In this document: positions 24,343 through 33,629 of the stretch, piece after piece
Position numbering within the stretch: position 1 is the stretch's first letter
Layout: each line of letters begins with the position of its first letter
Assembly: GCF_028476545.1 (NCBI RefSeq)
Contig: NW_026732777.1
Span: 198,501 to 262,500 of the forward strand
DNA from: Physella acuta
Taxonomy: Eukaryota > Mollusca > Gastropoda > Physidae
Length of the DNA stretch: 64,000 nt
Direction of reading: 5' to 3'
The notes under the pieces: generated by a model
Databases searched by the model: none
What the model was told of the DNA's origin: nothing
Seen by the model: only the letters and a program-made list of their open reading frames with translations
Made by a program: the position numbers and the translations under genes

Positions 24343-24805
24343 TAATTTGAAGTGTTAAACGTGTTATAATACGATCGTTAATATATTGACGACTCGCTGA
24401 CGCTGAAAAGGGTTGTAATATAACTTTTAAATTTGCACCTCGAGCTTTCTTCAAAACAAAATAGGCTGCATATAGCCCACAACTGTTGGTTAGAATATCT
24501 TGTAACACTCTTGAATTGTAAACGAGTGGTCTGTTTGAATTATTTTTTATAAAAGACAAAATGGCCGGCTCCCGAGGTGGTAAGCCAAAACTATCGAAAT
24601 AAGTAAATTGCGATAGTCCGTTGAAAAATAGACCAACCCAATGACTCCCTGCCTCCGAGGACGAATCTAGATTGATAATGAATGCCGCTTGCTTCGTTCT
24701 ATCGAGACGCGCGGGTAACTGATCGCACGCTAAAACGGCAAAGAGAGTTGTGCGTTGCACAAATAAGTCCGCGGCCAGTATACTTTGTAGTTCTCTTGTG
24801 TTCAT
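24305..24805 (-). CDS. Polinton adenovirus-type cysteine protease (PRO)
   Basis: A 166-residue protein with the C5/Ulp1-like catalytic order. The histidine is in GSHWVGLFF (H55), the aspartate in FTYFDSFGLPP (D71), and a glutamine (Q102) stands seven residues before the cysteine in TNSCGLYAAYF (C109). In adenoviruses and Polintons this enzyme cleaves virion precursor proteins during maturation. Its place just after the major capsid gene, with 18 bases between them, fits a late virion block. The length is in the normal range for Polinton proteases. Confidence 0.9.
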   Translation of the reverse strand: MNTRELQSILAADLFVQRTTLFAVLACDQLPARLDRTKQAAFIINLDSSSEAGSHWVGLFFNGLSQFTYFDSFGLPPREPAILSFIKNNSNRPLVYNSRVLQDILTNSCGLYAAYFVLKKARGANLKVILQPFSASASRQYINDRIITRLTLQIIGTNYKRLFQGV

Positions 24806-24823
24806 TTTCTTTTATAGACCAAG

Positions 24824-26134
24824 TTAGGCGGTGTAATCTGTCAGCACTTGCCTCGTTTTCGAAATTTCTAACACCGAATCAAGTTCAGCATACACAATAA
24901 CTTGAATCGGATCAGCTGTAACTTGTGAAAATTTAAGTTCAATAGAAACAGGTCCGGATTTAGCCAATTCAAATTGTTCACCATCCAAAAGACTAGGGCT
25001 TAAATCAAAAGCAAACAGGGTATACCCGTTCTTAAAGTTTTTATAATCTATCCCATTACCAGCATCTTTTCCAACCATACCAAGAGCGAGGTTACTATTG
25101 AAAAACGCTCTAATGGCTTGTTTCTTATCAAAGTCCATGACCAGTGGTTTTCCCGATAACGAGCGACCATCAACGCTTACATTTAAATACGTCAAGTGAA
25201 AATGTTGAAAATTGAAGGGGTTTTTCGTGTAACTTCCATTAAAGGCGGTAGAGGCGACTAGACCGATCACTAAACGGGTCGGTGTTTGACTCATATACAA
25301 ATTGTCTTGGTTGTGACTTAACATACCTTTCGGTATAGCAAAGGTTTTTATTACAACGCGTTTAAAAGGGTATTTTGCATTTGTTGTCGTTAAAGCCTTT
25401 TCGTGTGCGATAGAAATGGCGGGGTTAAGTCTGGCTTTTCTAACCACCAATGTTGCGTACGTTATAACCGCTTTATATCCCTTGTTTGGTTCTGCTGTCA
25501 AGAGAGTGAAAGTGTCTTTTGCGGGTGTAAGTTTAATTTTAATGTCAACACCATTCAGCATATACCGATCTTGAGCGAAAATGTCAGAGTGTATACGTCC
25601 CATCATATCGATCTCATGACTTTCAGCAGCGGTGGTGCGGCGAATCCTATACCCTTCATTATTGTCATCTTTGAATTCCTCGAAATAACAGGCTAAGTCC
25701 CTCGCATAAAGAGCGGCCGATAGAGACCCATTCTTGGCCTCTTCCCCGTGATTTAACGTAGCTTCCAGATAGGCGCGATACGGATAGGTGTTCTCACTAG
25801 CAGTAATTAGCGTATCGTTTAGAGAAATATCCACTTGTGAAAATAAACTGTGCAAAAAATAATTGACGGGTGCGACATCAACGTCCGCTGGTATTGAATC
25901 ACCATTCGCTAAGGTTACTTTAGCGCGCACGTGTAAATAAGTATTAAACAAATCGAGATAGTCTTCACTGTTACCAGAAATGGCAAATTCTATAGGTGCA
26001 CCTTGTGCCAAGGACGCCAGAGGATGTATTTCAACAAATTGACCCTCCTCGACGGCAGTTTGTGTCGGGGGTGTACTAAATAAATCCAATCCAGAATGTA
26101 AGCACTCACATGAACTCGGGTGAATAAGAGCCAT
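24824..26134 (-). CDS. Polinton major capsid protein (double jelly-roll)
   Basis: A 436-residue protein of the type often annotated in invertebrate genomes as F54H12.2-like, which is the Polinton major capsid (hexon-like, double jelly-roll) protein. The N-terminal half contains DYLDLFNTYLHVRAKV and NYFLHSLFSQVDISLND. The middle has IDMMGRIHSDIFAQDRYMLN and the second barrel follows. No transmembrane segment is evident. Trimers of such proteins form the faces of icosahedral shells. The gene lies between the pX/pVI-like gene (two bases away) and the protease, the standard late order. Family assignment is from memory of motifs, not an alignment. Confidence 0.88.
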   Translation of the reverse strand: MALIHPSSCECLHSGLDLFSTPPTQTAVEEGQFVEIHPLASLAQGAPIEFAISGNSEDYLDLFNTYLHVRAKVTLANGDSIPADVDVAPVNYFLHSLFSQVDISLNDTLITASENTYPYRAYLEATLNHGEEAKNGSLSAALYARDLACYFEEFKDDNNEGYRIRRTTAAESHEIDMMGRIHSDIFAQDRYMLNGVDIKIKLTPAKDTFTLLTAEPNKGYKAVITYATLVVRKARLNPAISIAHEKALTTTNAKYPFKRVVIKTFAIPKGMLSHNQDNLYMSQTPTRLVIGLVASTAFNGSYTKNPFNFQHFHLTYLNVSVDGRSLSGKPLVMDFDKKQAIRAFFNSNLALGMVGKDAGNGIDYKNFKNGYTLFAFDLSPSLLDGEQFELAKSGPVSIELKFSQVTADPIQVIVYAELDSVLEISKTRQVLTDYTA

Positions 26135-26136
26135 GG

Positions 26137-26619
26137 TTAAGCAAATATATCTGAATATTTGGGATGCTTCTTCTTAACACACGTCTTCGAATGTTTGTGG
26201 TTTGGTCTGCGTGTTAGTTTTATCTGTTGTTCGAAGGGTTCACCCGGTGGTCTCGAGAACCCCCGCTTTCTTCTCAACCCGCTTCCTGATTGGTTTTGTC
26301 CTAGGTGATCAACGGCGCCTTGCAATAAACGATGTCCGGCTTCCTTGGCGTGTTCTTTAAACGATTCTCCAACGTCTCTTCCCGCTAATGCGTCGTTTGC
26401 AACTTGCAACCCGGTACTAACACCTTCTCTGAGTAAAGCCTTACCTCCCGTCTTTATCCAAGGGAGGACCATTCGACCTAGACCACTAAAGAAACTACCA
26501 ATACCGTGTCCTCTCTGATTTCGTCCACCGATAAAAACGGGTAAACCATCACCGTACTGGTTACAGTAAAAATCCTCGTACAATTTAGGGTTTCGATGTA
26601 AAAGTGTGTGTTTCACCAT
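26137..26619 (-). CDS. Polinton pX/pVI-like minor virion protein
   Basis: A 160-residue protein. Residues about 33-50 carry NQRGHGIGSFFSGLGRMV, a glycine-rich N-terminal motif shared by adenoviral pX-type and Polinton minor virion proteins and possible protease target. It is followed by an amphipathic helical region (GKALLREGVSTGLQVAND to AHRLLQG-like) and a strongly basic tail with RRKR and KHSKTCVKKKHPK. Basic tails suggest DNA or capsid-interior binding. It sits between the penton-like and major capsid genes. The exact adenoviral counterpart (pX, pVI or pV) cannot be settled from sequence alone. Confidence 0.75.
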   Translation of the reverse strand: MVKHTLLHRNPKLYEDFYCNQYGDGLPVFIGGRNQRGHGIGSFFSGLGRMVLPWIKTGGKALLREGVSTGLQVANDALAGRDVGESFKEHAKEAGHRLLQGAVDHLGQNQSGSGLRRKRGFSRPPGEPFEQQIKLTRRPNHKHSKTCVKKKHPKYSDIFA

Positions 26620-26627
26620 GGTGTGAG

Positions 26628-27374
26628 TTATTCGAGATCGAAATGTTTACGTGTTCTAAAATGGAGTGTCAACACCGACGTTCCACTTGTGAATGAGAGC
26701 GTTTGTCCCAAGTCATCGCATAAAAGTATTTCCACAGTGTCGAATGAAAAGCGGTTCAGGGGGATGTAGTGTGGTTTGTCGTAAATACGAAAAACGGAAC
26801 TTGGGTTCTTCTCAACGATCGGTACGGTTCGAAGCAAAGGGACCATGACATCACCAACCGGTCTCGTTTTTACGAGGTCACAATAGACGAATACCGTTTT
26901 TACTTCGTCTTCAGGGAGATGTTTCTCCCTAACTCTACCAGGAATATGTAAATAGCCTGTCAACCTGTCACGGATGGTACTTTCTATTCCTGTCGCAATT
27001 ACTTTTACGACAACTTTCTTAAATCCCTTGTTACAGTTTGAAATTATAACTTCCACTTTTTGTTCCTCAATATCTCTTTTTATTAGTTTTTTTATATTGT
27101 TAACAAGCGGGTCTATGTAATTATTTTTGGTCTGTCGTAATCCAAATATGAAAAGGTTAACGTCTTCACCTTCTGTACTGGAATGATACTGGAGCCAAAT
27201 TTCATGTTCTCTAAGCATACAAAACGCGTTCGGCATTTGAATCTCGACCAGACCAACTTCGTAGTGTAAACTCACATCGATAGTCTGTGGTAATTTAACG
27301 AAAAAATGCCCAGCCTCGTTGTCTGGAAAAACATTCGGTGATGTATTGCTAGGCAGGGTCACATAAAAACTCAT
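26628..27374 (-). CDS. Polinton penton-like minor capsid protein
   Basis: A 248-residue protein starting MSFYVTLPSNTSPNVFPDN and continuing with FFVKLPQTIDVSLHYEVGL and VEIQMP. This opening is characteristic of the Polinton minor capsid protein, a single jelly-roll thought to form the fivefold vertices. The C-terminal part has IPLNRFSFDTVEILLCDDLG, also usual for the family. The start codon overlaps the stop of the preceding membrane-protein gene as ATGA, suggesting coupled or tightly packed expression. The length is normal for the family. Confidence 0.85.
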   Translation of the reverse strand: MSFYVTLPSNTSPNVFPDNEAGHFFVKLPQTIDVSLHYEVGLVEIQMPNAFCMLREHEIWLQYHSSTEGEDVNLFIFGLRQTKNNYIDPLVNNIKKLIKRDIEEQKVEVIISNCNKGFKKVVVKVIATGIESTIRDRLTGYLHIPGRVREKHLPEDEVKTVFVYCDLVKTRPVGDVMVPLLRTVPIVEKNPSSVFRIYDKPHYIPLNRFSFDTVEILLCDDLGQTLSFTSGTSVLTLHFRTRKHFDLE

Positions 27375-27703
27375 TGTAAAATTTTGGTCCTTGCAATGGT
27401 TGGGTTAGGTAAAATATATCCGAGACAGCTGGATAACAACACGACCCAGAGTTTTCCCTCTTTGTCGTCGACCGTTCCACGCGTCAGATTAAATAGTGAA
27501 AAAGCAATGACGACAAATATAACCAACATTTGAGAGATGAAAACGATTTCCGGTCGTGTCCTTAGTCTACCGAACCAACTCGAAATGGTCGAACCGATAG
27601 AAGACGTGGTGGATCTAGGTCTCACCTCGATCCCACCGAACGGTCTGAGCGTTTCTTCCACCACGGGTTCATCCAGATTTAGGCTTTTTACTGTTTCCTC
27701 CAT
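27371..27703 (-). CDS. Polinton small membrane protein
   Basis: A 110-residue protein with an acidic N-terminus, a serine/threonine-rich linker, and two hydrophobic stretches at about residues 53-73 (VFISQMLVIFVVIAFSLF) and 85-98 (LWVVLLSSCLGYIL). It should sit in a membrane. Small hydrophobic proteins of this kind are common between the integrase and capsid genes of Polintons, but no function is established that could be read from the sequence. The start lies two bases after the integrase stop. Confidence 0.7.
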   Translation of the reverse strand: MEETVKSLNLDEPVVEETLRPFGGIEVRPRSTTSSIGSTISSWFGRLRTRPEIVFISQMLVIFVVIAFSLFNLTRGTVDDKEGKLWVVLLSSCLGYILPNPTIARTKILQ

Positions 27704-27705
27704 CC

Positions 27706-28764
27706 TTAGTCTTTATATTTCGAAATGTCTCTAGCTGAAATCCAACTATTGAATGAAGGGTTATAACCGAACCACTTGACTAAATACTCTTTACCACCGA
27801 CACCCTTTCTTTCTTGTATAATTTGTTCGACGCGGTACACTTTTTTGTCCCCCACTTTCTGAAGCTCCTCTTTGTAAAACGAACCTTTCACTTCTTCACC
27901 TGAATCATCTTTCAAGACGTATGTTACAGGCGTTGTTGCGTTCACGCGGCTCACCGTAAACAGTTCTTCCGTCCACGACGGGGTATAACCCTTTTTAAAC
28001 GTGTTTCGGCTTTGGCCGATCCGTACACGATCACCTTCGTTAAATACTTTTCGATAAGTAATGTCCCCATGTTCGTATAAAGTATTCCAGACCCTTTCTT
28101 GATTAGACAAATTAACATTCACAGGGGCCATACGAATACTCCTATGGTACGAGTGGTTATAGTTGGTGATCAAGTCGTCTACGACATCAATGTAACGAAG
28201 ACGATTTGTTTTTGTAAAGTACCGCCACATTTTTTCTTTTAATGTTCGATTGAATCTCTCAACTATAGCCGCCTTAATATCTTCATTCTCAGTGGTAAAG
28301 AAATGAACGCCTTCATCTTTAAGAAATTTTAAAAATGTCTTGTTGACAAATTCACTACCTTTGTCTGTTTGAAAATTTATAGGTTTTCTAGTAGTAAATA
28401 TTTTACGTACGGCCTCCGCTAGAGCCTTACCCGTTTTTTTCTTTATCGGAATCGCCCAGGCGAATTTGCTAAACACATCGATGCAGGTCACTAGGTAAGA
28501 AGCACCACCATTGTACTTTCGTAACATGCGCATATCTATAAGATCCGCTTGAAACTGGTGATTTATCCCACCGGTGATGGTGGCGCGCCTCTGAAAGCGT
28601 CGCCGAAGAGGTTTATGTAACGTGTAGGTATCCTGATGACTTAACCATTCTTTAATTTTCTTAGTTCCAATTTCAGGGTGCTTAAACACGCCGCCGTAGG
28701 CACCTGGTCTGCTAGGATCATAGTAATGTCTTTTTAGTGTTTGGTTTTTTCCCACGCGTCCCAT
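27706..28764 (-). CDS. Polinton retroviral-type integrase with chromodomain
   Basis: A 352-residue protein with an rve-type catalytic core: D74 in FQADLIDM, D124 in FQTDKGSEF and E159 in AAIVERFNRTLKEKMW. The N-terminal region is short and basic. An SH3-like region with GDRVRIGQSR follows the core. Residues about 309-348 form a chromodomain (VYRVEQIIQERK, KEYLVKWFGYNPSFNSWI). The enzyme inserts the linear element and makes the 6-bp duplication seen at the ends. Chromodomains in integrases are thought to steer insertion to marked chromatin. The start overlaps the preceding gene by about 31 bases. Confidence 0.93.
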   Translation of the reverse strand: MGRVGKNQTLKRHYYDPSRPGAYGGVFKHPEIGTKKIKEWLSHQDTYTLHKPLRRRFQRRATITGGINHQFQADLIDMRMLRKYNGGASYLVTCIDVFSKFAWAIPIKKKTGKALAEAVRKIFTTRKPINFQTDKGSEFVNKTFLKFLKDEGVHFFTTENEDIKAAIVERFNRTLKEKMWRYFTKTNRLRYIDVVDDLITNYNHSYHRSIRMAPVNVNLSNQERVWNTLYEHGDITYRKVFNEGDRVRIGQSRNTFKKGYTPSWTEELFTVSRVNATTPVTYVLKDDSGEEVKGSFYKEELQKVGDKKVYRVEQIIQERKGVGGKEYLVKWFGYNPSFNSWISARDISKYKD

Positions 28765-29228
28765 TTGGTAGTGCTTGTTTTAGTTTTCTTACTTCTGGTA
28801 CGTTTCGATGGTGGTGTTTTTTCTACGTGTGTCTTCGTTTTCTTTGAGGGGTGAATATCAGAGTCAGGCGAGCCGGATTTCGTTTTAGTTTCAGATTCTG
28901 TTATGTCTATCGTTTCTTTTTTAGGTTCGGTTATGTTTTCTTGTGGTTTTTCAACCTCAGTCGTCGGGGTATTCACGGTGGATGGTTTCACATCGACTAA
29001 TCCTAGGGACTTGTTTCTATAATCGCTAAGTCGCGTCGTGTAGAGCTGTAATGTCTTTTGATATTGTCTCACTTTGTCGTGTGGTGACAAATCTTCCCTA
29101 TTTAAGATATGTTCCATTTGCATATCCAAAAGGCGTAGACTATCGTTGAGTGTATCGGGTGGTACATATGCTTTTTGTTGCATAGACTCTAATATTCGAG
29201 GATCCATTAAAAGCATTTTCCTGGCCAT
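28734..29228 (-). CDS. Polinton charged protein of unknown function
   Basis: A 164-residue protein. The first half (MARKMLLMDPRILESMQQ and DTLNDSLRLLDMQMEHIL) looks helical and may form a coiled coil. The second half is a low-complexity Lys/Thr/Ser/Glu tail ending near KKTKTSTTKWDAWEKTKH. Similar proteins with a short helical head and charged tail occur next to the integrase in many Polintons without a known role. DNA or scaffold binding is possible but is only an inference. Confidence 0.65.
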   Translation of the reverse strand: MARKMLLMDPRILESMQQKAYVPPDTLNDSLRLLDMQMEHILNREDLSPHDKVRQYQKTLQLYTTRLSDYRNKSLGLVDVKPSTVNTPTTEVEKPQENITEPKKETIDITESETKTKSGSPDSDIHPSKKTKTHVEKTPPSKRTRSKKTKTSTTKWDAWEKTKH

Positions 29229-29230
29229 CT

Positions 29231-29554
29231 TTAAAATCCCAAGACACCTTTAAGCACACCGAGAACTGGTCCGAGTAAAGCACCTAGGAAACCACCGGTC
29301 TGCAAAATTTGCTTTCGTCTTTTGACGGTCAATGACTTTTTGGTAAGTTGTCTCAAGTTCACTTTGTGACGACGCAAACGTCTCTTCTGACCGGGCGTGA
29401 GGGGAACGTTGCCTTTTAAGACATTGTGACAGCACTCGCATAACGTTTTTACGAGTTGTGGGGTAGCATTTTCGACAACGGCTTTCACGGCGGGTGGTTT
29501 GGCCCGAGCCAAAAACCTTAACATCTCACCTTGTTGTTTTACCGACTCAGACAT
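29231..29554 (-). CDS. Polinton small basic protein with hydrophobic tail
   Basis: A 107-residue protein. A conserved-looking middle (LVKTLCECCHNVLKGNVPL followed by GQKRRLRRHK) carries two adjacent cysteines and a strongly basic stretch. The C-terminus is a glycine-rich hydrophobic helix starting GGFLGALLGPVLGVLKG. This combination recurs in Polintons and adintovirus-like elements and is usually read as a membrane-active or virion-internal protein. The gene lies between the ATPase (eight bases away) and the charged protein (two bases away). Confidence 0.75.
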   Translation of the reverse strand: MSESVKQQGEMLRFLARAKPPAVKAVVENATPQLVKTLCECCHNVLKGNVPLTPGQKRRLRRHKVNLRQLTKKSLTVKRRKQILQTGGFLGALLGPVLGVLKGVLGF

Positions 29555-29562
29555 GGTTGCTT

Positions 29563-30186
29563 TTATTTCGGGACGTAAACGACCTGCTGCTCGTAAGAAA
29601 AGATACTACTGCGTAATCTCAGATTATCCGGTGTTTCCTGTCGAAGGTCGATCAACAAATAACCATGAGGGGCCGATGTTGCGTCCTTAAAACTTTCCTG
29701 GACATACGAAACGCGACCGGGATACATTTGTTTTGCCAAATTTGTAATTTGTGAACCGTCTCTAGGGTTCTTGAACAACACTATGTAATGCGAATTGAGA
29801 CTGATGGTTCTTTGTTCTTTATTTTTCCCGAATAGGTTTTGGACAATATACATGACACTAATATTACGATGGTGACTCCCTTTCGTAAACAATTTTGTAA
29901 TTCGCTCATCTGTTTCCGCCATCAAATCATCGATGACGACTAGACGTCGACGTTTTCCATCCCCCATTGATCCATTTTCTAAGTCAGGAAGACCTTCCAC
30001 AAACTGAACGTTCTTTATGGTATCAAACAAAGGTTGCCACTCCCCGTAACAGTAATAAATTTCCTCGGGTGCCGGATCCATCATCTCTGACACCTGAGAT
30101 AAAAAGGTTTTGACAAATACTGTTTTACCACTCCCAGTTGGCCCAGCGATCAGAGCGGTAAACGGATGTTTCCATCTCGGATCCAT
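29563..30186 (-). CDS. Polinton genome-packaging ATPase (FtsK/HerA, A32-like)
   Basis: A 207-residue ATPase with Walker A GPTGSGKT at residues 15-22 and Walker B LVVIDDLM at 82-89. Downstream is a sensor-type segment MYIVQNLFGKNKEQRTISLN, diagnostic of the A32-like packaging ATPases of Polintons and nucleocytoplasmic large DNA viruses. It powers DNA translocation into the capsid. It is the first gene of the minus-strand series, just inside the right inverted repeat. A TATATAA word (plus-strand 30224-30230) lies about 40 bases upstream of the start and could be its TATA box. Confidence 0.92.
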   Translation of the reverse strand: MDPRWKHPFTALIAGPTGSGKTVFVKTFLSQVSEMMDPAPEEIYYCYGEWQPLFDTIKNVQFVEGLPDLENGSMGDGKRRRLVVIDDLMAETDERITKLFTKGSHHRNISVMYIVQNLFGKNKEQRTISLNSHYIVLFKNPRDGSQITNLAKQMYPGRVSYVQESFKDATSAPHGYLLIDLRQETPDNLRLRSSIFSYEQQVVYVPK

Positions 30187-30223
30187 CGTTTTAAATGGTT
30201 GATTTTGCTTCCAGTCAAAAATC

Positions 30224-30230
30224 TTATATA
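30224..30230 (-). promoter_or_regulatory. Possible TATA box of the Polinton gene series
   Basis: TATATAA on the minus strand, 38-44 bases before the ATPase start codon and inside the unique region next to the right inverted repeat. This is position-based inference; no initiator could be confirmed. Confidence 0.35.
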
Positions 30231-30324
30231 GGATACCGAGTTACATAATTTACAGGTACAAGTAACAAAACAATAACACATACTTGTCTTTTAATATAAA
30301 AGTAAGAAAGTGAGTTTCTGTGAT

Positions 30325-31713
30325 TGTGTGTGTGTGTGTGTATACGTGTAGCATACGCGTACTAGAAAACCAACAAGGTAATGTCCGGTTGCTCAACCTA
30401 ATTACACCACCAGCTGTCGCACAACAGCTGTTGCATAATGACCTACGTACTTCACGGAGAGGCACTTAATGTACGTCGTTAATTACCATAACCTGTCAAC
30501 CGCTCGGGGGAAACTCGGTGAAGCATAACAAAAATTTAATTAGGTGTGATGGGCCAGCGGCTGCGATCAATACATTCCCATTAAAACGGGCAGCGGTGAG
30601 AAAACTTCGCGGGCGGGTCGATACGTAACAGCTGTGGCTGATCGTTATCTTTAATGGATGTTCTATGTTTGTAACGTTCGTTGTGGTGGAGAATTTAACC
30701 TGTTTTTTGTACACGGTCGTTGTAGGGGAGAATTTAAAACATACATACAACCAAATAAACAAACCAACAAATTAAACAACAAAGAAAAGAAATATATCAA
30801 ATAAATAAATTAAACAAAGTAATTAAAATCAAATTAATTAAAATGAATTTCAAACAAATAAGCAAATTACGTAACTCGTTAATAAAAATTACACAATATA
30901 AACAAAGTAATTAAATTAAACAACAAGTAAACAAACTAATTAAACAATCAAAGTAATTAAATTACATAACTAGTCAATAAAAATTCAAACTAATTATAAA
31001 ATAAAATTAAAATTACGTAACTAGATACAAAATAAATAAAAATCAAATTAATTAAACTTATTAAAAATAAAATAATTAAATTAAAAATAAACAAAATAAA
31101 AATAATTAAAAAGTTAAAATCAAACAAATACAAAATAAATAAAAAATCGAATTAATTAAACTTATTAAAAATAAACAAACAAAACACAAACAAAGTAATT
31201 AAAATCAAATTAATTAAAAAACAATAGAATTACGTAACTAGGTCAAAAATTAATTAAAATTTAAAAAACTCATTAAAACTAATTAAAAAACGCATTAAAA
31301 TTACGTAACTAGGTCAATGATTACGTCATAATGTTACTAATTACGTCACAAGGTCACCGGTGGTGACCTACTGACCTACTCCCCCACCTGCTCACCCACC
31401 CTAGGGTGGGTGAGTATTTTACTATATCTCATTGTCCCTGCGGCTCACCCACCCTCACCCACCTGCTCACCCAGGTGGGTGAGTATTTTACTATATGTCA
31501 TTGTCCCTGCGGCTCACCCACCCTCACCCACCTTCACCCAGGTGGGTGAGTATTTTACTATATGCCAGTGTACCTCCTGCTCCCCCAGGGAGTATTTTAC
31601 TATATCTCGTTGTCCCTGCGGCTCACCCACCTCACCCTGGTGGGTGAGTATTTTGCTATATATCATTGTTCCTGCGGCTCACCCATGCGGGGAGTATTTT
31701 CCTATATATCCTT

Positions 31714-31748
<35 letters not shown>

Positions 31749-31783
31749 ACCCATACTAACCAAAAGGGACCTAATATACTACT
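30325..31783 (-). repeat. Polinton right terminal inverted repeat
   Basis: Reverse complement of the left repeat, 1443 bp from 30341 to 31783 with no net length difference and no mismatch noticed by eye. Only the inner (TG)n tract, 30325-30340, differs in length from its partner. Confidence 0.95.
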
Positions 31784-31789
31784 GGTGGG

Positions 31790-32215
31790 GGGCAATATCT
31801 TTTTTGCGTTGATTTTGTATATCTCTACCATATTAGATATCGTTAGAGAAAGTAAAGACGGCAAAATATAGTCCTGACCTGTTCCGAGATCAAGAAACAT
31901 GTTAACTCTACTTCATTTGCCCTATGTCTGAAGAGGGAACACTTTTCTTTACCATATTCGAGAAAAGCAAAGTAGTCAGCTTAAAGTTCAACAGTAAAAC
32001 CAACCATGGAAGAAAATGGGATTAAACAACAATCATTTATCATGTGACATGTCCTTAGTGGGGATTAAGCGCACATAACACCCCTCATCTTGACGGTAAC
32101 ACTACAGGATTTAAGATGAAAGGTCAACACAAAGGCTTTAAATCAAGTGCGGCAGCCGCGGTAGTTGCGATTTGTGCGTGGTGATGATTGACAGATATCG
32201 ATATCATTATAACAA
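31790..32215. other. Unique sequence right of the Polinton
   Basis: The first bases complete the target duplication. The rest is ordinary sequence in which no gene or element was recognised. Confidence 0.5.
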
Positions 32216-32955
32216 CGGTCAATACAAAGGACGATCGGAGTCTGATCTATGAGACGTCATTGATGATGTAACGCCGGTCAATACACGGGAGTCTGATCTA
32301 TGAGACGTCACTGATGATGTAACGCCGGTCAATACACGGGACCAGGGGAGTCTGATCTATGAGACGTCACTGATGATGTAACGCCGGTCATAACACGGGA
32401 GTCTGATCTATGAGACGTCACTGATGATGTAACGCCGGTAAATACACGGGAGTCTGATCTATGAGACGTCACTGATGATGTAACGCCGGTCAATACACGA
32501 GAGTCTGATCTATGTGACGTCACTGATGATGTAACGCCGGTCAATACACGGGAGTCTGATCTATGTGACGTCACTGATGATGTAACGCCGGTCAAAACAC
32601 GGGACCAGGGGAGTCTGATCTATGAGACGTCACTGATGATGTAACGCCGGTCAATACACGGGAGTCTGATCTATGTGACGTCACTGATGATGTAACGCCG
32701 GTCAATACACGGGAGTCTAATCTATGAGACGTCACTGATAATGTAACGCCGGTCAATACACGAGAGTCTGATCTATGTGACGTCATTGATGATGTAACGC
32801 CGGTCAATACACGGGAGTCTGATATATGTGACGTCACTGATGATGTAACGCCGGTCAATACACGGGACCAGGGGAGTCTGATCTATGAGACGTCACTGAT
32901 GATGTAACGCCGGTCAATACACGGGGGTCTGGTCTATGTGACGTCACTGATGTCG
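32216..32955. repeat. 51-bp minisatellite with CRE-like palindromes
   Basis: About 14 units of 51 bp, some extended by GACCAG/ACCAGGG, built from AGTCTGATCTATG, TGACGTCACTGATGATG and TAACGCCGGTCAATACACGG. Many units contain the full palindrome TGACGTCA; the others have AGACGTCA. The 51-bp period keeps some minus frames open. Confidence 0.95.
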
Positions 32956-33119
32956 CCCTCATTGACACTCGCACAAAGGCTCGTCCAAGCTGGCACGCTC
33001 GACACACTGGCCAGGTTAATCCAATGTCCAATGTGGCAAGTCGGCCGGTGGTGACCTGGTTCATAGGGTCATTGACCTGTAGAACGGGCATGAGTGCCGG
33101 TCATAAACAGAGTCCAGTA

Positions 33120-33295
33120 CCGGACACAGTACAGAAAACAAACAGGGTCGAGTAACGTCACAAACAGGGTCGAGTAACGTCACAAACAGGGTCGGGTAAC
33201 GTCACAAACAGGTCGGGTAACGTCACATACAGGGTAGGGTAACGTCACAAACAGAGTCGGGTAAAGTCACAAACAGGGTCTAGTACCGGATATTA
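33120..33295. repeat. 22-bp minisatellite
   Basis: About seven units of ACAAACAGGGTCGAGTAACGTC with few changes. Confidence 0.9.
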
Positions 33296-33344
33296 ACAAG
33301 CACTAGTACCGTACGAAAACAGACTAGTTAAGAAAACAAGAGGC

Positions 33345-33615
33345 TATAATATGTAGAAATAAACGGACTACACCTAGAAATAAACGGACTACACCTAGAA
33401 ATAAACGGACTACACCTAGAAATAAACGGACTACACCTAGAAATAAACGGACTACACCTAGAAATAAACGGACTATCTAGAAATAAACGGACTACACCTA
33501 GAAATAGACGGACTTTAATAAACGGACTAAATCTAGAAATAGACGGAGTATACCTAGAAATAAACGGACTACATCTAGAAATAAAATGACTACATCTAGA
33601 AATAAACGGACTCTC
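33345..33615. repeat. 21-bp minisatellite
   Basis: About 12 units of AAATAAACGGACTACACCTAG, becoming irregular toward the right. Confidence 0.93.
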
Positions 33616-33629
33616 TTTCTGGAAACTGA

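Larger units (their letters stand above)
22538..31783 (-). mobile_element. Polinton/Maverick element, 9246 bp, looks whole at its ends
   Basis: The element begins AGTAGTATATTAGGTCCC and ends with the exact reverse complement, keeping the AGT...ACT termini typical of Polintons. Both flanks carry the 6-bp duplication GGTGGG (22532-22537 and 31784-31789). The inverted repeats are 1443 bp each to the inner CA tract. Ten open genes on the minus strand fill the centre: packaging ATPase, small basic membrane-active-like protein, unknown charged protein, retroviral-type integrase with chromodomain, two-segment membrane protein, penton-like minor capsid, pX/pVI-like protein, major capsid, adenovirus-type protease and a small C-terminal-most protein. 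No protein-primed DNA polymerase B is recognised, so the set is shorter than a usual 15-20 kb Polinton. The ends match by eye and no breaks were noticed in the genes present, so insertion is probably very recent. Confidence 0.95.
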
